Positions 7,995 through 16,049 of a stretch of DNA of 64,000 bases are shown in pieces. The notes beneath the pieces were generated by a model. That model saw only the letters and a program-made list of their open reading frames with translations, had not been told where the DNA came from and did no database searches. This DNA is from Escherichia coli DSM 30083 = JCM 1649 = ATCC 11775 (lineage in GTDB: Bacteria > Pseudomonadota > Gammaproteobacteria > Enterobacterales > Enterobacteriaceae): NCBI RefSeq assembly GCF_003697165.2, contig NZ_CP033092.2:2604001-2668000 (forward strand). The letters are read 5' to 3'. Position 1 is the first letter of the stretch. Each line of letters opens with the position of its first letter. The translations under genes and the position numbers were made by a program.

Positions 7995-9536
7995 TTACTC
8001 TTCGTTCTTCTTCTGACTCAGACCATATTCCCGCAACTTATTGGCAATCGCGGTATGTGAAACGCCGAGACGTTTTGCCAGTTTGCGCGTGCTGGGATAA
8101 TTGCGATAAAGCTGGGTTAATACCGAGCGTTCAAAACGGCTGGTGATTTCGTCCAGCGAACCTTCCATCGCATCTTCGCCCACGGCTACCGTTGCGGCGT
8201 CATAATCCGGCAACAAAATATCCTGTGGACGCAGCTCATAACCGTCCAGTTGTGTCAGTGCGCGATAGATAGCGTTCTTTAACTGCCGCACATTTCCCGG
8301 CCACGCATAACGCGTAAGTACAGTATTCAGATCAGCGGCCAGTTTCGGACGCGGCACGCCCTGCTCGTCGGCAAAGCGGGCGACGAACAGCTCGGTTAAC
8401 GGCATGATGTCCTGCGGACAGTCACGTAGCGGCGGCAGATTGAGCGTCAACACGTTCAGACGATAATAGAGATCTTCACGGAACACGCCTTTTTGCACCA
8501 GTTCGACCAGATTCTTCTGCGTAGCACAAATCACCCGCACATCGACATGCACCTCATGGTCTTCGCCAACCCGACGGAAGGTGCCATCATTAAGGAAACG
8601 CAGTAATTTCGCCTGCATCCGTGGTGACATCTCACCTATTTCATCCAACAGCACCGAACCACCGTTCGCCTGCTCAAAGAACCCTTTCTTCCCTTCCGGA
8701 GCATGACCAAACAGTTCACTCTCGACCGCATCTTCCGGTATAGACGCACAGTTCAGTGCCAGGTAAGGTTTGCTCGCTCTGGGGCTTGCCTGATGACAGG
8801 CATACGCAAAGAGATCTTTTCCGGTGCCGGTATCACCCGTAATCAGCAGTGGCGCGCTTAGCATCGCCAGTTTCTGCGCCTGTTCGACAACATGCTTCAT
8901 TTTCGGGCTGACAGCGACAATTTGACTGAAGGCGCTGACATCCTGGGCGGCGACATTTTGCAACTGACGGCCCATACGAATCGTTGATCGCAGCATCACC
9001 ACCGCACCGGTCAGGACGTGTTGATCATTTTCATCCTGAAGATAAACAGGCGTAATCTCCATCAGGAAATTCTGCCCATTAATAACGACATGCTCGTTAT
9101 GCGAATCTTGCGGTTCGCTTTCCAGCCAGCGTAAAAAATTAAAGCCGTTAATCAATTGCGCGGCGGTATGGTTGCGCAGGCGATCCAATTTTTGCCCAAA
9201 AAGCTGACAGCTCGCCGGGTTCGCCATATCCACTTTGCTTTTCATATCGACAGAGAGCACAGGTTCAGGCAACGCCTCCAGTAACGCGCTCAACGCCAGA
9301 TGCTCACGTTCGGAAGGCATCCACGGGACAGTACGCACATCGGTAACACCTGCAATACGGCGTATTTCGGCCATCAGACTGCTGAAACTCTCAAACTCCA
9401 GTTCAGCAAAATTGAGGTAGATTCGCCCAATGGGGTCAATCTCAATACCGCGTAAATCAATGCCTCTTAGCACGAGTAGATCGAGTAATTCGCGGGTCAG
9501 ACCGAGTCGGTCTTCACAAAAGACTTCCAGACGCAT
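7995..9536 (-). CDS. tyrR: Aromatic amino-acid regulator TyrR
   Basis: 513-aa transcription factor controlling aromatic amino-acid biosynthesis and transport. An N-terminal ACT domain (MRLEVFCEDRLGLTREL) is followed by a PAS domain, an AAA+ ATPase module (Walker A GDTGTGKD, Walker B region SVLLDEIGE) and a C-terminal Fis-type HTH (STRKLAKRLGVSHTAIANKL). The sigma-54-contacting GAFTGA loop is replaced by GHAPEGKKGFF, as known for TyrR, which acts with sigma-70. The start at 9536 gives the K-12 length; an ATG nine codons earlier is less likely. A TyrR-box-like dyad lies upstream. Confidence 0.96.
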   Translation of the reverse strand: MRLEVFCEDRLGLTRELLDLLVLRGIDLRGIEIDPIGRIYLNFAELEFESFSSLMAEIRRIAGVTDVRTVPWMPSEREHLALSALLEALPEPVLSVDMKSKVDMANPASCQLFGQKLDRLRNHTAAQLINGFNFLRWLESEPQDSHNEHVVINGQNFLMEITPVYLQDENDQHVLTGAVVMLRSTIRMGRQLQNVAAQDVSAFSQIVAVSPKMKHVVEQAQKLAMLSAPLLITGDTGTGKDLFAYACHQASPRASKPYLALNCASIPEDAVESELFGHAPEGKKGFFEQANGGSVLLDEIGEMSPRMQAKLLRFLNDGTFRRVGEDHEVHVDVRVICATQKNLVELVQKGVFREDLYYRLNVLTLNLPPLRDCPQDIMPLTELFVARFADEQGVPRPKLAADLNTVLTRYAWPGNVRQLKNAIYRALTQLDGYELRPQDILLPDYDAATVAVGEDAMEGSLDEITSRFERSVLTQLYRNYPSTRKLAKRLGVSHTAIANKLREYGLSQKKNEE

Positions 9537-9606
9537 GGGAACCTTCACCTGAAAAAAGAACAATTAATATGATGATATGACACTATTTGGATAGCAGGAA
9601 GGTTTC

Positions 9607-9624
9607 TGTCAACAATCATTGACA
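9607..9624. promoter_or_regulatory. TyrR-box-like operator upstream of tyrR
   Basis: TGTCAA-N6-TTGACA, a perfect 6-bp dyad with the spacing of the TyrR box (TGTAAA-N6-TTTACA) and 10 of 12 consensus positions. It lies 71 bp upstream of the tyrR start. TyrR is known to repress its own gene, which supports an autoregulatory operator. Confidence 0.7.
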
Positions 9625-9683
9625 CAAAGACGGAAAAACGGGCACTTCGGCGTAAAGATATCCGGTCAGCACCCGATATTGCA

Positions 9684-10745
9684 TTATTTTTCGCTGGGCG
9701 TTTTGCCTTTTTGCAGCGTCTCTTTCACCTGACCGATAAGCTGACGACGGAAATCCCCGAGGCGAGGTTTGTCATCGTCAATCCACGGCAGCGGGCGGCA
9801 AAGCTCCATAGCTTTAATCCCCAGTCGTGCCGTCAGAAGTCCAGCACCAATCCCCTGAGCTGCCCGGGTAGACAAACGCGCAGCGAGATCTTGCGACATC
9901 CAGTCCATCCCCACTTCGCGCACCAGTTCGCTGGCTCCGGCAAAAGCAATATTCAGCAATACCAGCTTAAACAGGCGCAAACGGCTGTAATATCCCAGTT
10001 CAATGCCATACAGCGTGGCGATGCGATTAATCAAACGCAGATTGCGCCAGGCGATAAACGCCATATCCACCAGCGCCAGTGGGCTAACGGCAATCATTAA
10101 CGTTGATTCCGCTGCCGAACGGCTGATTTCGCGCCGCGCCTGGGCATCTAAAACTGGCTGGACCAGGTGAGCATACAGGCTGACCACTTCACGATCGTTC
10201 TGCGTTTCATGGATTGAGGCATACCAGCGCTGCAGCGCCGGATGTGACTGATCGATGCCCGCCTGCTGCGCCAGTTTTTCGCAGAATGCACGGCCTTTAC
10301 CCGTGCCGTGACTGTGCAACAAATCGCGCGCTTCGTCGCGTTCATGGGCGCGCTGTCGCAAGCGCCATAAGCGCCGCCACTCTGTTACCACAGAACCTAC
10401 GCCAGCGCCGATAATCAATGCCCCAGCGGCACATCCACCCAGCGCCACCCAGTCCTGGGTTTGCCAGGCGTTCATTGTCCACTGCACGCCCTGCCCGACA
10501 ACGCTTGCGCCAAACAGAGCCAGCCCGCCCATCACCATTTTGCGCCACAGGCTGCGTTTCGGACGTAACGCTGCATCCATTACCGCTTCAACTTGCCCCT
10601 CTTCTTCCTGCGCTTCATCGAGCGTGGCTGGGGCAAAATTTTGCGCCTGATTTTCGTCAAAGGTCTGCTGCGCCCTGAATTTTGGATTCTGATCGACCTC
10701 CAGTGGACCGTCGAAATCAATACGTGGTTTTAACGGTTCGGTCAT
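9684..10745 (-). CDS. ycjF: Inner membrane protein YcjF (DUF697)
   Basis: 353-aa membrane protein of unknown function. An acidic N-terminal third is followed by two adjacent membrane segments (about residues 70-120: LALFGASVVGQGVQW, LGGCAAGALIIGAGVG) and a C-terminal DUF697 region with further hydrophobic helices. Its start overlaps the ycjX stop by four bases, so the two are translationally coupled. YcjX and YcjF are reported to be heat-shock induced and linked to envelope stress, but no activity is established. Confidence 0.93.
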   Translation of the reverse strand: MTEPLKPRIDFDGPLEVDQNPKFRAQQTFDENQAQNFAPATLDEAQEEEGQVEAVMDAALRPKRSLWRKMVMGGLALFGASVVGQGVQWTMNAWQTQDWVALGGCAAGALIIGAGVGSVVTEWRRLWRLRQRAHERDEARDLLHSHGTGKGRAFCEKLAQQAGIDQSHPALQRWYASIHETQNDREVVSLYAHLVQPVLDAQARREISRSAAESTLMIAVSPLALVDMAFIAWRNLRLINRIATLYGIELGYYSRLRLFKLVLLNIAFAGASELVREVGMDWMSQDLAARLSTRAAQGIGAGLLTARLGIKAMELCRPLPWIDDDKPRLGDFRRQLIGQVKETLQKGKTPSEK

Positions 10746-12139
10746 CGCAATTTATCTCCTATTAAAAATTCCAGCGCAGCATCAAGACGAATATGCGGTA
10801 GCGGTTTGTCGACATCCATCACCTGCGGACGAAACGCCTCAAACTGGAAGCCTTGCTTATCCCAGAACGCCTGACCAGGCAAACGTGCGGGAACTTCGCC
10901 AGGATAAACAGTGAGCGGTGCGCCATCGCTGAGTCGATTACCGCGCAGCGCCGGGATTTTCTCACCGTTAACATCAATAATTCCGCTGGTGGTCGCCTGA
11001 ACAGACGCCAGCCCCAGGCAGTCCATACTGATCCCTTCGAACGCCGCATTTTGCCAGGCATCCTGAATCAGTTGTTGCAGCAATGAAACCATATTGGCGT
11101 GCTGATCGATGGTCACATGGTCCGCTTTAGTGGCAGCAAACAATAGCTTATCAATAACCGGCGAAAACAAACGCCGGAACAGGGTACGCTGCCCGTAGTG
11201 GAAACTTTGCATCAGCTGCGTCAGCGCCAGACGCATATCATTAAATGCCTGTGGTCCACTGTTGAGCGGTTGCAGGCAGTCCACCAGCACAATCTGGCGG
11301 TCAAAACGCAGGAAGTGATTCTTATAGAACCCCTTCACCACTTTCTCGCAGTAATAATTAAAACGCTCGCGCAACATTCCGGCGTTGGTGTGTTTATCGG
11401 CCTGCGCCAGTTTAGACTCGCCCCAGGCATCGACATCTGGCCATGGGAAGAATTGCAGCGCGGGCGCTCCTGCCATATCGCCAGGCAAAACAAAGCGTCC
11501 TGGCTGAATAAAGTGCAGCCCCTGCTGTTTGCAGTGATGGAGATAATCGGTCCACGCGGCGGCAATGTCTGCCAGCCGGTTTTCGTCGGCAGGCGCTAGC
11601 GGGTCCAGCCCTTCGCACATCATTCGCCATTTCGCCGACCATTCGCCGCGCTGACCATTGAGTAAGCCCGTCATCTGGCGCGACCAGCTAAAATAGTCCT
11701 GTGCCAGCATCGGCAGGTCGAGCAGCCATTCGCCGGGATAATCCACAATCTCAAGATACAGCGTGGAGGTGTCCTTAAAGTGGCGCAGCAGCGAATCGTT
11801 CGATTTAAAACGTAACGCCAGGCGAATTTCACTGACGCCGCGCGTAGGCGTCGGCCAGGCGGGAGGATCGCCATATAACTGCGCCAACCCTTCATCATAG
11901 GTGAAGCGCGGAATGCCAAAGTCACGCTGGGGAATGCGTTTTACGCCCAGCAGGCGCTCTTCACGCACCGCACTTAAAAGCGGCAAACGTGCTCCGGCAT
12001 GAATATTGAGCAACTGATTAACCATCGCGGTGATAAACGCTGTTTTGCCGCTGCGGCTAAGTCCGGTTACAGCGAGGCGCAGATGTCTGTCGACACCCCG
12101 ATTCACCAGCGCATTGAGTTCATTTTTAAGTCGCTTCAT
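10742..12139 (-). CDS. ycjX: GTP/ATP-binding stress protein YcjX (DUF463)
   Basis: 465-aa P-loop protein. Walker A is GLSRSGKTAFIT near residue 27, and YLEIVDYPGEW provides the Walker B/switch II-like D-x-x-G. The family is described as GTPase-like. The start at 12139 gives the K-12 length and removes 24 unlikely upstream residues. It forms an operon with ycjF. It is divergent from ycjW over about 155 bp. Confidence 0.93.
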   Translation of the reverse strand: MKRLKNELNALVNRGVDRHLRLAVTGLSRSGKTAFITAMVNQLLNIHAGARLPLLSAVREERLLGVKRIPQRDFGIPRFTYDEGLAQLYGDPPAWPTPTRGVSEIRLALRFKSNDSLLRHFKDTSTLYLEIVDYPGEWLLDLPMLAQDYFSWSRQMTGLLNGQRGEWSAKWRMMCEGLDPLAPADENRLADIAAAWTDYLHHCKQQGLHFIQPGRFVLPGDMAGAPALQFFPWPDVDAWGESKLAQADKHTNAGMLRERFNYYCEKVVKGFYKNHFLRFDRQIVLVDCLQPLNSGPQAFNDMRLALTQLMQSFHYGQRTLFRRLFSPVIDKLLFAATKADHVTIDQHANMVSLLQQLIQDAWQNAAFEGISMDCLGLASVQATTSGIIDVNGEKIPALRGNRLSDGAPLTVYPGEVPARLPGQAFWDKQGFQFEAFRPQVMDVDKPLPHIRLDAALEFLIGDKLR

Positions 12140-12294
12140 TGCTGTCCTGTGCTGCTCTGAAGACCAGAAAAAAAATCGTTCGTAAGAATATGAATGTGGG
12201 GGCCAGGCCATTGATTATCAACTACCCGTGTTGTCATCGACGGGCGAACTCCATAAGATGTGCAGCATTCACGTTCGGACGGAGTTCCTGACCT

Positions 12295-13293
12295 ATGTCC
12301 CCTACTATTTATGATATTGCCAGGGTTGCAGGCGTATCAAAATCCACCGTATCACGCGTGCTGAATAAGCAAACCAATATCTCCCCGGAAGCGCGCGAAA
12401 AAGTGTTACGGGCCATTGAAGAATTACAGTATCAACCAAACAAGCTGGCACGCGCGCTGACCTCTTCGGGTTTTGATGCCATTATGGTGATTTCTACCCG
12501 TTCGACCAAAACTACGGCGGGTAATCCGTTTTTCTCGGAAGTTTTACATGCCATCACCGCCAAAGCTGAAGAAGAAGGTTTCGACGTGATATTGCAGACG
12601 TCGCACAACCTGGCAGAAGACTTACATAAATGCGAAAGCAAAATTAAGCAGAAAATGATTAAAGGCATTATTATGCTAAGTTCGCCAGCGGATGAGTCAT
12701 TTTTTGCCCAACTCGATAAATATGATATTCCGGTAGTGGTAATTGGCAAAGTTGAAGGTCAATACAGCCATGTTTATTCCGTCGATACCGATAATTATGG
12801 CGACAGTATTGCGCTAACCGATGCGTTAATTGAAAGCGGGCATAAGAATATTGCCTGCCTGCATGCGCCGCTTGATGTTCATGTTTCAGTGGATCGGGTA
12901 AATGGTTATAAGCAAAGCCTGGCTACGCATAATATTGCAGTGCGTGATGAATGGATTGTTGACGGCGGTTATACCCATGAGACAGCATTAAAAGCAGCAC
13001 GGGAATTATTAAGCCAGTCACCGTTGCCTGAGGCAGTGTTTGCTACTGACAGCCTGAAATTAATGAGTATTTATCGTGCGGCGGCAGAGAAAAACATTGC
13101 TATTCCGCAGCAGTTAGCGGTGGTGGGTTATAGTAATGAAACGCTGTCGTTTATATTAACGCCTGCACCAGGCGGCATCGATGTTCCGACGCAGGAGTTA
13201 GGTCAACGAAGCTGCGAGTTATTATTCCAGTTAATTGCCGGAAAACCGTCACCACAAAATATTACCGTTGCTACGCATATGTCGTTGAAATAA
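12295..13293 (+). CDS. ycjW: LacI-family transcriptional repressor YcjW
   Basis: 332-aa LacI/GalR regulator. N-terminal HTH (TIYDIARVAGVSKSTVSRVL) and hinge helix (PNKLARALTSS), then a periplasmic-binding-like sugar sensor domain. In K-12 it is reported to control the ycj genes and the rhodanese gene pspE, linking it to H2S production. It is convergent with ompG at the far end of the gene block it probably governs. Its likely operators are the 17-bp elements at 16064-16080 and 25992-26008. Confidence 0.92.
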   Translation: MSPTIYDIARVAGVSKSTVSRVLNKQTNISPEAREKVLRAIEELQYQPNKLARALTSSGFDAIMVISTRSTKTTAGNPFFSEVLHAITAKAEEEGFDVILQTSHNLAEDLHKCESKIKQKMIKGIIMLSSPADESFFAQLDKYDIPVVVIGKVEGQYSHVYSVDTDNYGDSIALTDALIESGHKNIACLHAPLDVHVSVDRVNGYKQSLATHNIAVRDEWIVDGGYTHETALKAARELLSQSPLPEAVFATDSLKLMSIYRAAAEKNIAIPQQLAVVGYSNETLSFILTPAPGGIDVPTQELGQRSCELLFQLIAGKPSPQNITVATHMSLK

Positions 13294-13298
13294 ATGTA

Positions 13299-13330
13299 TG
13301 CCGGATTTGGCGCTCGCCCCGCATCCGGCA
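13299..13330. repeat. REP element between ycjW and ompG
   Basis: TGCCGGAT (13299-13306) and ATCCGGCA (13323-13330) bracket a GC-rich loop, the standard E. coli REP/PU hairpin. It lies between convergent genes and may help terminate or stabilise both transcripts. Confidence 0.85.
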
Positions 13331-13343
13331 ATTTAGCACATTA

Positions 13344-14249
13344 TCAGAACGAGTAATTCACCCCAACACCCGCATAATGGAATTTATCGCTGTCGCCTTC
13401 GTCGTGATCCTGCCACTCAAACGCGTATTCCAGCGAAACGGAAAGACCATTCTGGAAATCATAACCGTAAAATAAACCCACACGGTTAAAATCATGGCCT
13501 TCACGTTCAATATCATCCTGCCAGTCCCAGTTACTCCAGCGATCCAGCCCAATGCGCGTATACGGCGTCACCGAGTGGTTGCCGAGCGTCAGCGGCAAAT
13601 AGGCGCGAATTTCTTGCGTGGAAAACTCACCGTTATTGCGGCTATCATCCATATTGAAACCACGCTCGAGATAATAGTTCACTCGCAAGGCAAGCGTTTC
13701 GTTGAAGGTATATTGCGGACCTGTTTCCGTTTCGACACGGGTATCAGCATAACCGGTCGTATTCAGATCGTTGGCAAATTTATACATCGACAGCCAACCG
13801 TTGAAACGTAAATCGTCAGTCAGTTTCACATCCCAGTCTGGCGCAATTTTCCAGCGCTGCATATTCGCCGTGTCTTTACCCGGTTCATCAACGTAGTGAT
13901 AACCATAATTACGGAAACCACCAGTCAGACCGAAACTGAAATCATCGCTTTCGAGGAACTGATAATGTACCTCCAGCTCCGGGCGATCAAACCACGTTCC
14001 ACGTTTACCCGCGCTATAATCTACCGGCCCTTCCTGATAATAGGCCAGAGAAATTCTCCACGGCCCGTTGGCGGCATTAAAATAGACAGAAGGCTCCGCC
14101 AGCCCATCCATATCTTCGCCATAACCTTCGACGTTTTCTATTTCGTACATCGCGCCGATATTAAAGTGCCAGTCGTTCTTTTCCTCGGCCTGTGCGCAGG
14201 CCATTCCCGCACACATCACCAGTGCGGTACAGAGTAATAACTTTTTCAT
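13344..14249 (-). CDS. ompG: Monomeric outer-membrane porin OmpG
   Basis: 301-aa outer-membrane beta barrel (14 strands in the known structure) with a wide, pH-gated pore that admits oligosaccharides. A 21-residue signal peptide (MKKLLLCTALVMCAGMACAQA) precedes the mature EEKNDWHFNIGAMYE. The last residues, HYAGVGVNYSF, end in the terminal Phe used for outer-membrane assembly. I chose 14249 because the 17 upstream in-frame residues are unlike a signal peptide. It is the promoter-distal gene of the ycjM-ompG run, supplying outer-membrane entry for the glucoside substrate. Confidence 0.95.
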   Translation of the reverse strand: MKKLLLCTALVMCAGMACAQAEEKNDWHFNIGAMYEIENVEGYGEDMDGLAEPSVYFNAANGPWRISLAYYQEGPVDYSAGKRGTWFDRPELEVHYQFLESDDFSFGLTGGFRNYGYHYVDEPGKDTANMQRWKIAPDWDVKLTDDLRFNGWLSMYKFANDLNTTGYADTRVETETGPQYTFNETLALRVNYYLERGFNMDDSRNNGEFSTQEIRAYLPLTLGNHSVTPYTRIGLDRWSNWDWQDDIEREGHDFNRVGLFYGYDFQNGLSVSLEYAFEWQDHDEGDSDKFHYAGVGVNYSF

Positions 14250-14293
14250 TATTGTTCCTTGTATTATCCTAGGAGAATGCCTTCCCCCTGTAT

Positions 14294-15376
14294 TTAGCAA
14301 ATTGCTATTTCCGTTTCTGCATCAAAGAAATGACATTTAGTCATATCAAAATGAATAGTGATATTTTCTCCTGCATGATAATCATTTAACGCACCAGCAC
14401 GGACCACTAACTCGTGCCCCCCAACCGTGGTGTAGAGCATAAATTCCGCACCGGTTAATTCCGCCACGCTAATTTTGGCGGAAATGTTATTTTCCTCTTG
14501 CGCGTCCGGATGAATATCTTCCGGGCGTATTCCCATTACGATGGGCTTATGCAAACTTTCCTGTGTTTTCAGAACCGCTAATTTCTCTTCGGGTATGGTT
14601 AATTTAAGCGTTTCCGTAACGAATTTATCGCCATCGATCGTGCCGCGAATAAAATTCATCGCTGGTGATCCAATAAATCCGGCAACAAACATATTCGCAG
14701 GTTGGTTATAAACCGTTTTCGGCGCACCGACCTGCTGAACAATCCCATCCTTCATAATGACAATCCGCGTCGCCATGGTCATCGCTTCGGTCTGATCGTG
14801 GGTCACGTAGATCATGGTGGTGTTCAGTTTCTGATGCAGCTTGCTGATCTCTGCGCGCATTTGCACGCGCAGCTTGGCATCCAGGTTAGAGAGCGGCTCA
14901 TCCATTAAAAACACGCCCGCTTCGCGCACAATCGCCCGCCCAAGCGCCACTCGCTGACGTTGCCCGCCGGAAAGCGCGCCCGGCTTGCGTTTCAGGTACT
15001 CACGCAGGCCGAGAATTTGCGCCGCCCAGTTCACCCGCTCATCAATCACCTCTCTGGCGATTTTTTGCATCTTCAGGCCAAACGCCATGTTGTCGTAGAC
15101 CGTCATATGCGGATACAGCGCGTAGTTCTGGAACACCATCGCGATATTGCGTGCTTTGGCTGGAACGTCATTCATTCGTTTGCCGTCGATCAACAGATCA
15201 CCGCCGCTGATCTCCTCAAGCCCGGCAATCATACGCAGGGTGGTCGATTTACCGCAGCCCGACGGACCGACAAACACGATGAACTCTTTATCGGCAATCT
15301 CCAGGTTGAAGTCCTTCACCACATGCACCTGGTTATCGTAGATCTTTTGAATATGTTGTAACGAAAGCTGTGCCAT
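14294..15376 (-). CDS. ycjV: Sugar ABC transporter ATPase YcjV, intact
   Basis: 360-aa MalK/UgpC-type ATPase. Walker A GPSGCGKSTT (about residue 37), Q-loop FQNYALYP, signature LSGGQRQRVALGRA, Walker B VFLMDEPLSNLD and H-loop YVTHDQTEAM are all present. The C-terminal regulatory domain has the usual TOBE-like end. It completes the importer with YcjN, YcjO and YcjP. I recall that K-12 carries a disrupted ycjV; here the frame is uninterrupted and of full family length. Confidence 0.92.
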   Translation of the reverse strand: MAQLSLQHIQKIYDNQVHVVKDFNLEIADKEFIVFVGPSGCGKSTTLRMIAGLEEISGGDLLIDGKRMNDVPAKARNIAMVFQNYALYPHMTVYDNMAFGLKMQKIAREVIDERVNWAAQILGLREYLKRKPGALSGGQRQRVALGRAIVREAGVFLMDEPLSNLDAKLRVQMRAEISKLHQKLNTTMIYVTHDQTEAMTMATRIVIMKDGIVQQVGAPKTVYNQPANMFVAGFIGSPAMNFIRGTIDGDKFVTETLKLTIPEEKLAVLKTQESLHKPIVMGIRPEDIHPDAQEENNISAKISVAELTGAEFMLYTTVGGHELVVRAGALNDYHAGENITIHFDMTKCHFFDAETEIAIC

Positions 15377-15389
15377 GTTGATTCCTTTG

Positions 15390-16049
15390 CTATACGTTTT
15401 GCCAGAAGGCCGATAACCGCGGCCAGGTCAGGGAGTCCGTTGAGGGCAACAATAATTGCGCCCCGGTTAAGCCCGCGCCGATCCCCACCGAGCGCATACC
15501 GCTGGCGTTAATGGCTTCAATGCCCGCCTGCGCATCTTCAATGCCGATACATGCCTGTGGCGGCACGCCCAGCCCTGCACAGGCGGCGAGAAAGATTTCC
15601 GGGTCCGGTTTCGAATTTTTGAGTTGGGAAGCGTCCGCGCAGAAGGTGAAAAACTCGCGCAGCTCCAGCGCTGCTAAAATCGTCGGCGCATTCAGGGAGA
15701 CAGAAGCCAGCCCAACCGGAATCTGCTGTGCTCGGAGATCTACCAGCAAATTGTGAATGCCAGGCAGCACAGCATTAACCGTCAGTTCGCGCAGTGAGTG
15801 GACGTAAAGCAGATTTTTGCGATACGCCAGTTGCGCCCGTTCCTGTGGGTTAAAATCGCCCTCTTTACCCCCGTGCTGCAGAATTCGCCGCAGGGACTCA
15901 TCGCGGCTGATCCCTTTTAGGAATTCGTTAAACTGCGCATCAATGCTGATGCCAATTTCAGCGGCAATCTGCTGCCACGCCTGGAAATGCAGATGTGCGC
16001 TATCTGTGATTACTCCATCCAGATCGAAAATTACCCCTTGCAGTTTCAT
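15390..16049 (-). CDS. pgmB: Beta-phosphoglucomutase PgmB (YcjU)
   Basis: 219-aa HAD-superfamily mutase converting beta-glucose 1-phosphate to glucose 6-phosphate. The nucleophile and acid/base aspartates lie in FDLDGVITDS near residue 9. The cap-domain helices follow, then motif II (GLASVS), the lysine in KNSKPDPEIF and motif III GIEDAQAG. Beta-glucose 1-phosphate is the product of the kojibiose phosphorylase encoded just upstream; the two genes overlap by four bases (ATGA). Confidence 0.95.
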   Translation of the reverse strand: MKLQGVIFDLDGVITDSAHLHFQAWQQIAAEIGISIDAQFNEFLKGISRDESLRRILQHGGKEGDFNPQERAQLAYRKNLLYVHSLRELTVNAVLPGIHNLLVDLRAQQIPVGLASVSLNAPTILAALELREFFTFCADASQLKNSKPDPEIFLAACAGLGVPPQACIGIEDAQAGIEAINASGMRSVGIGAGLTGAQLLLPSTDSLTWPRLSAFWQNV

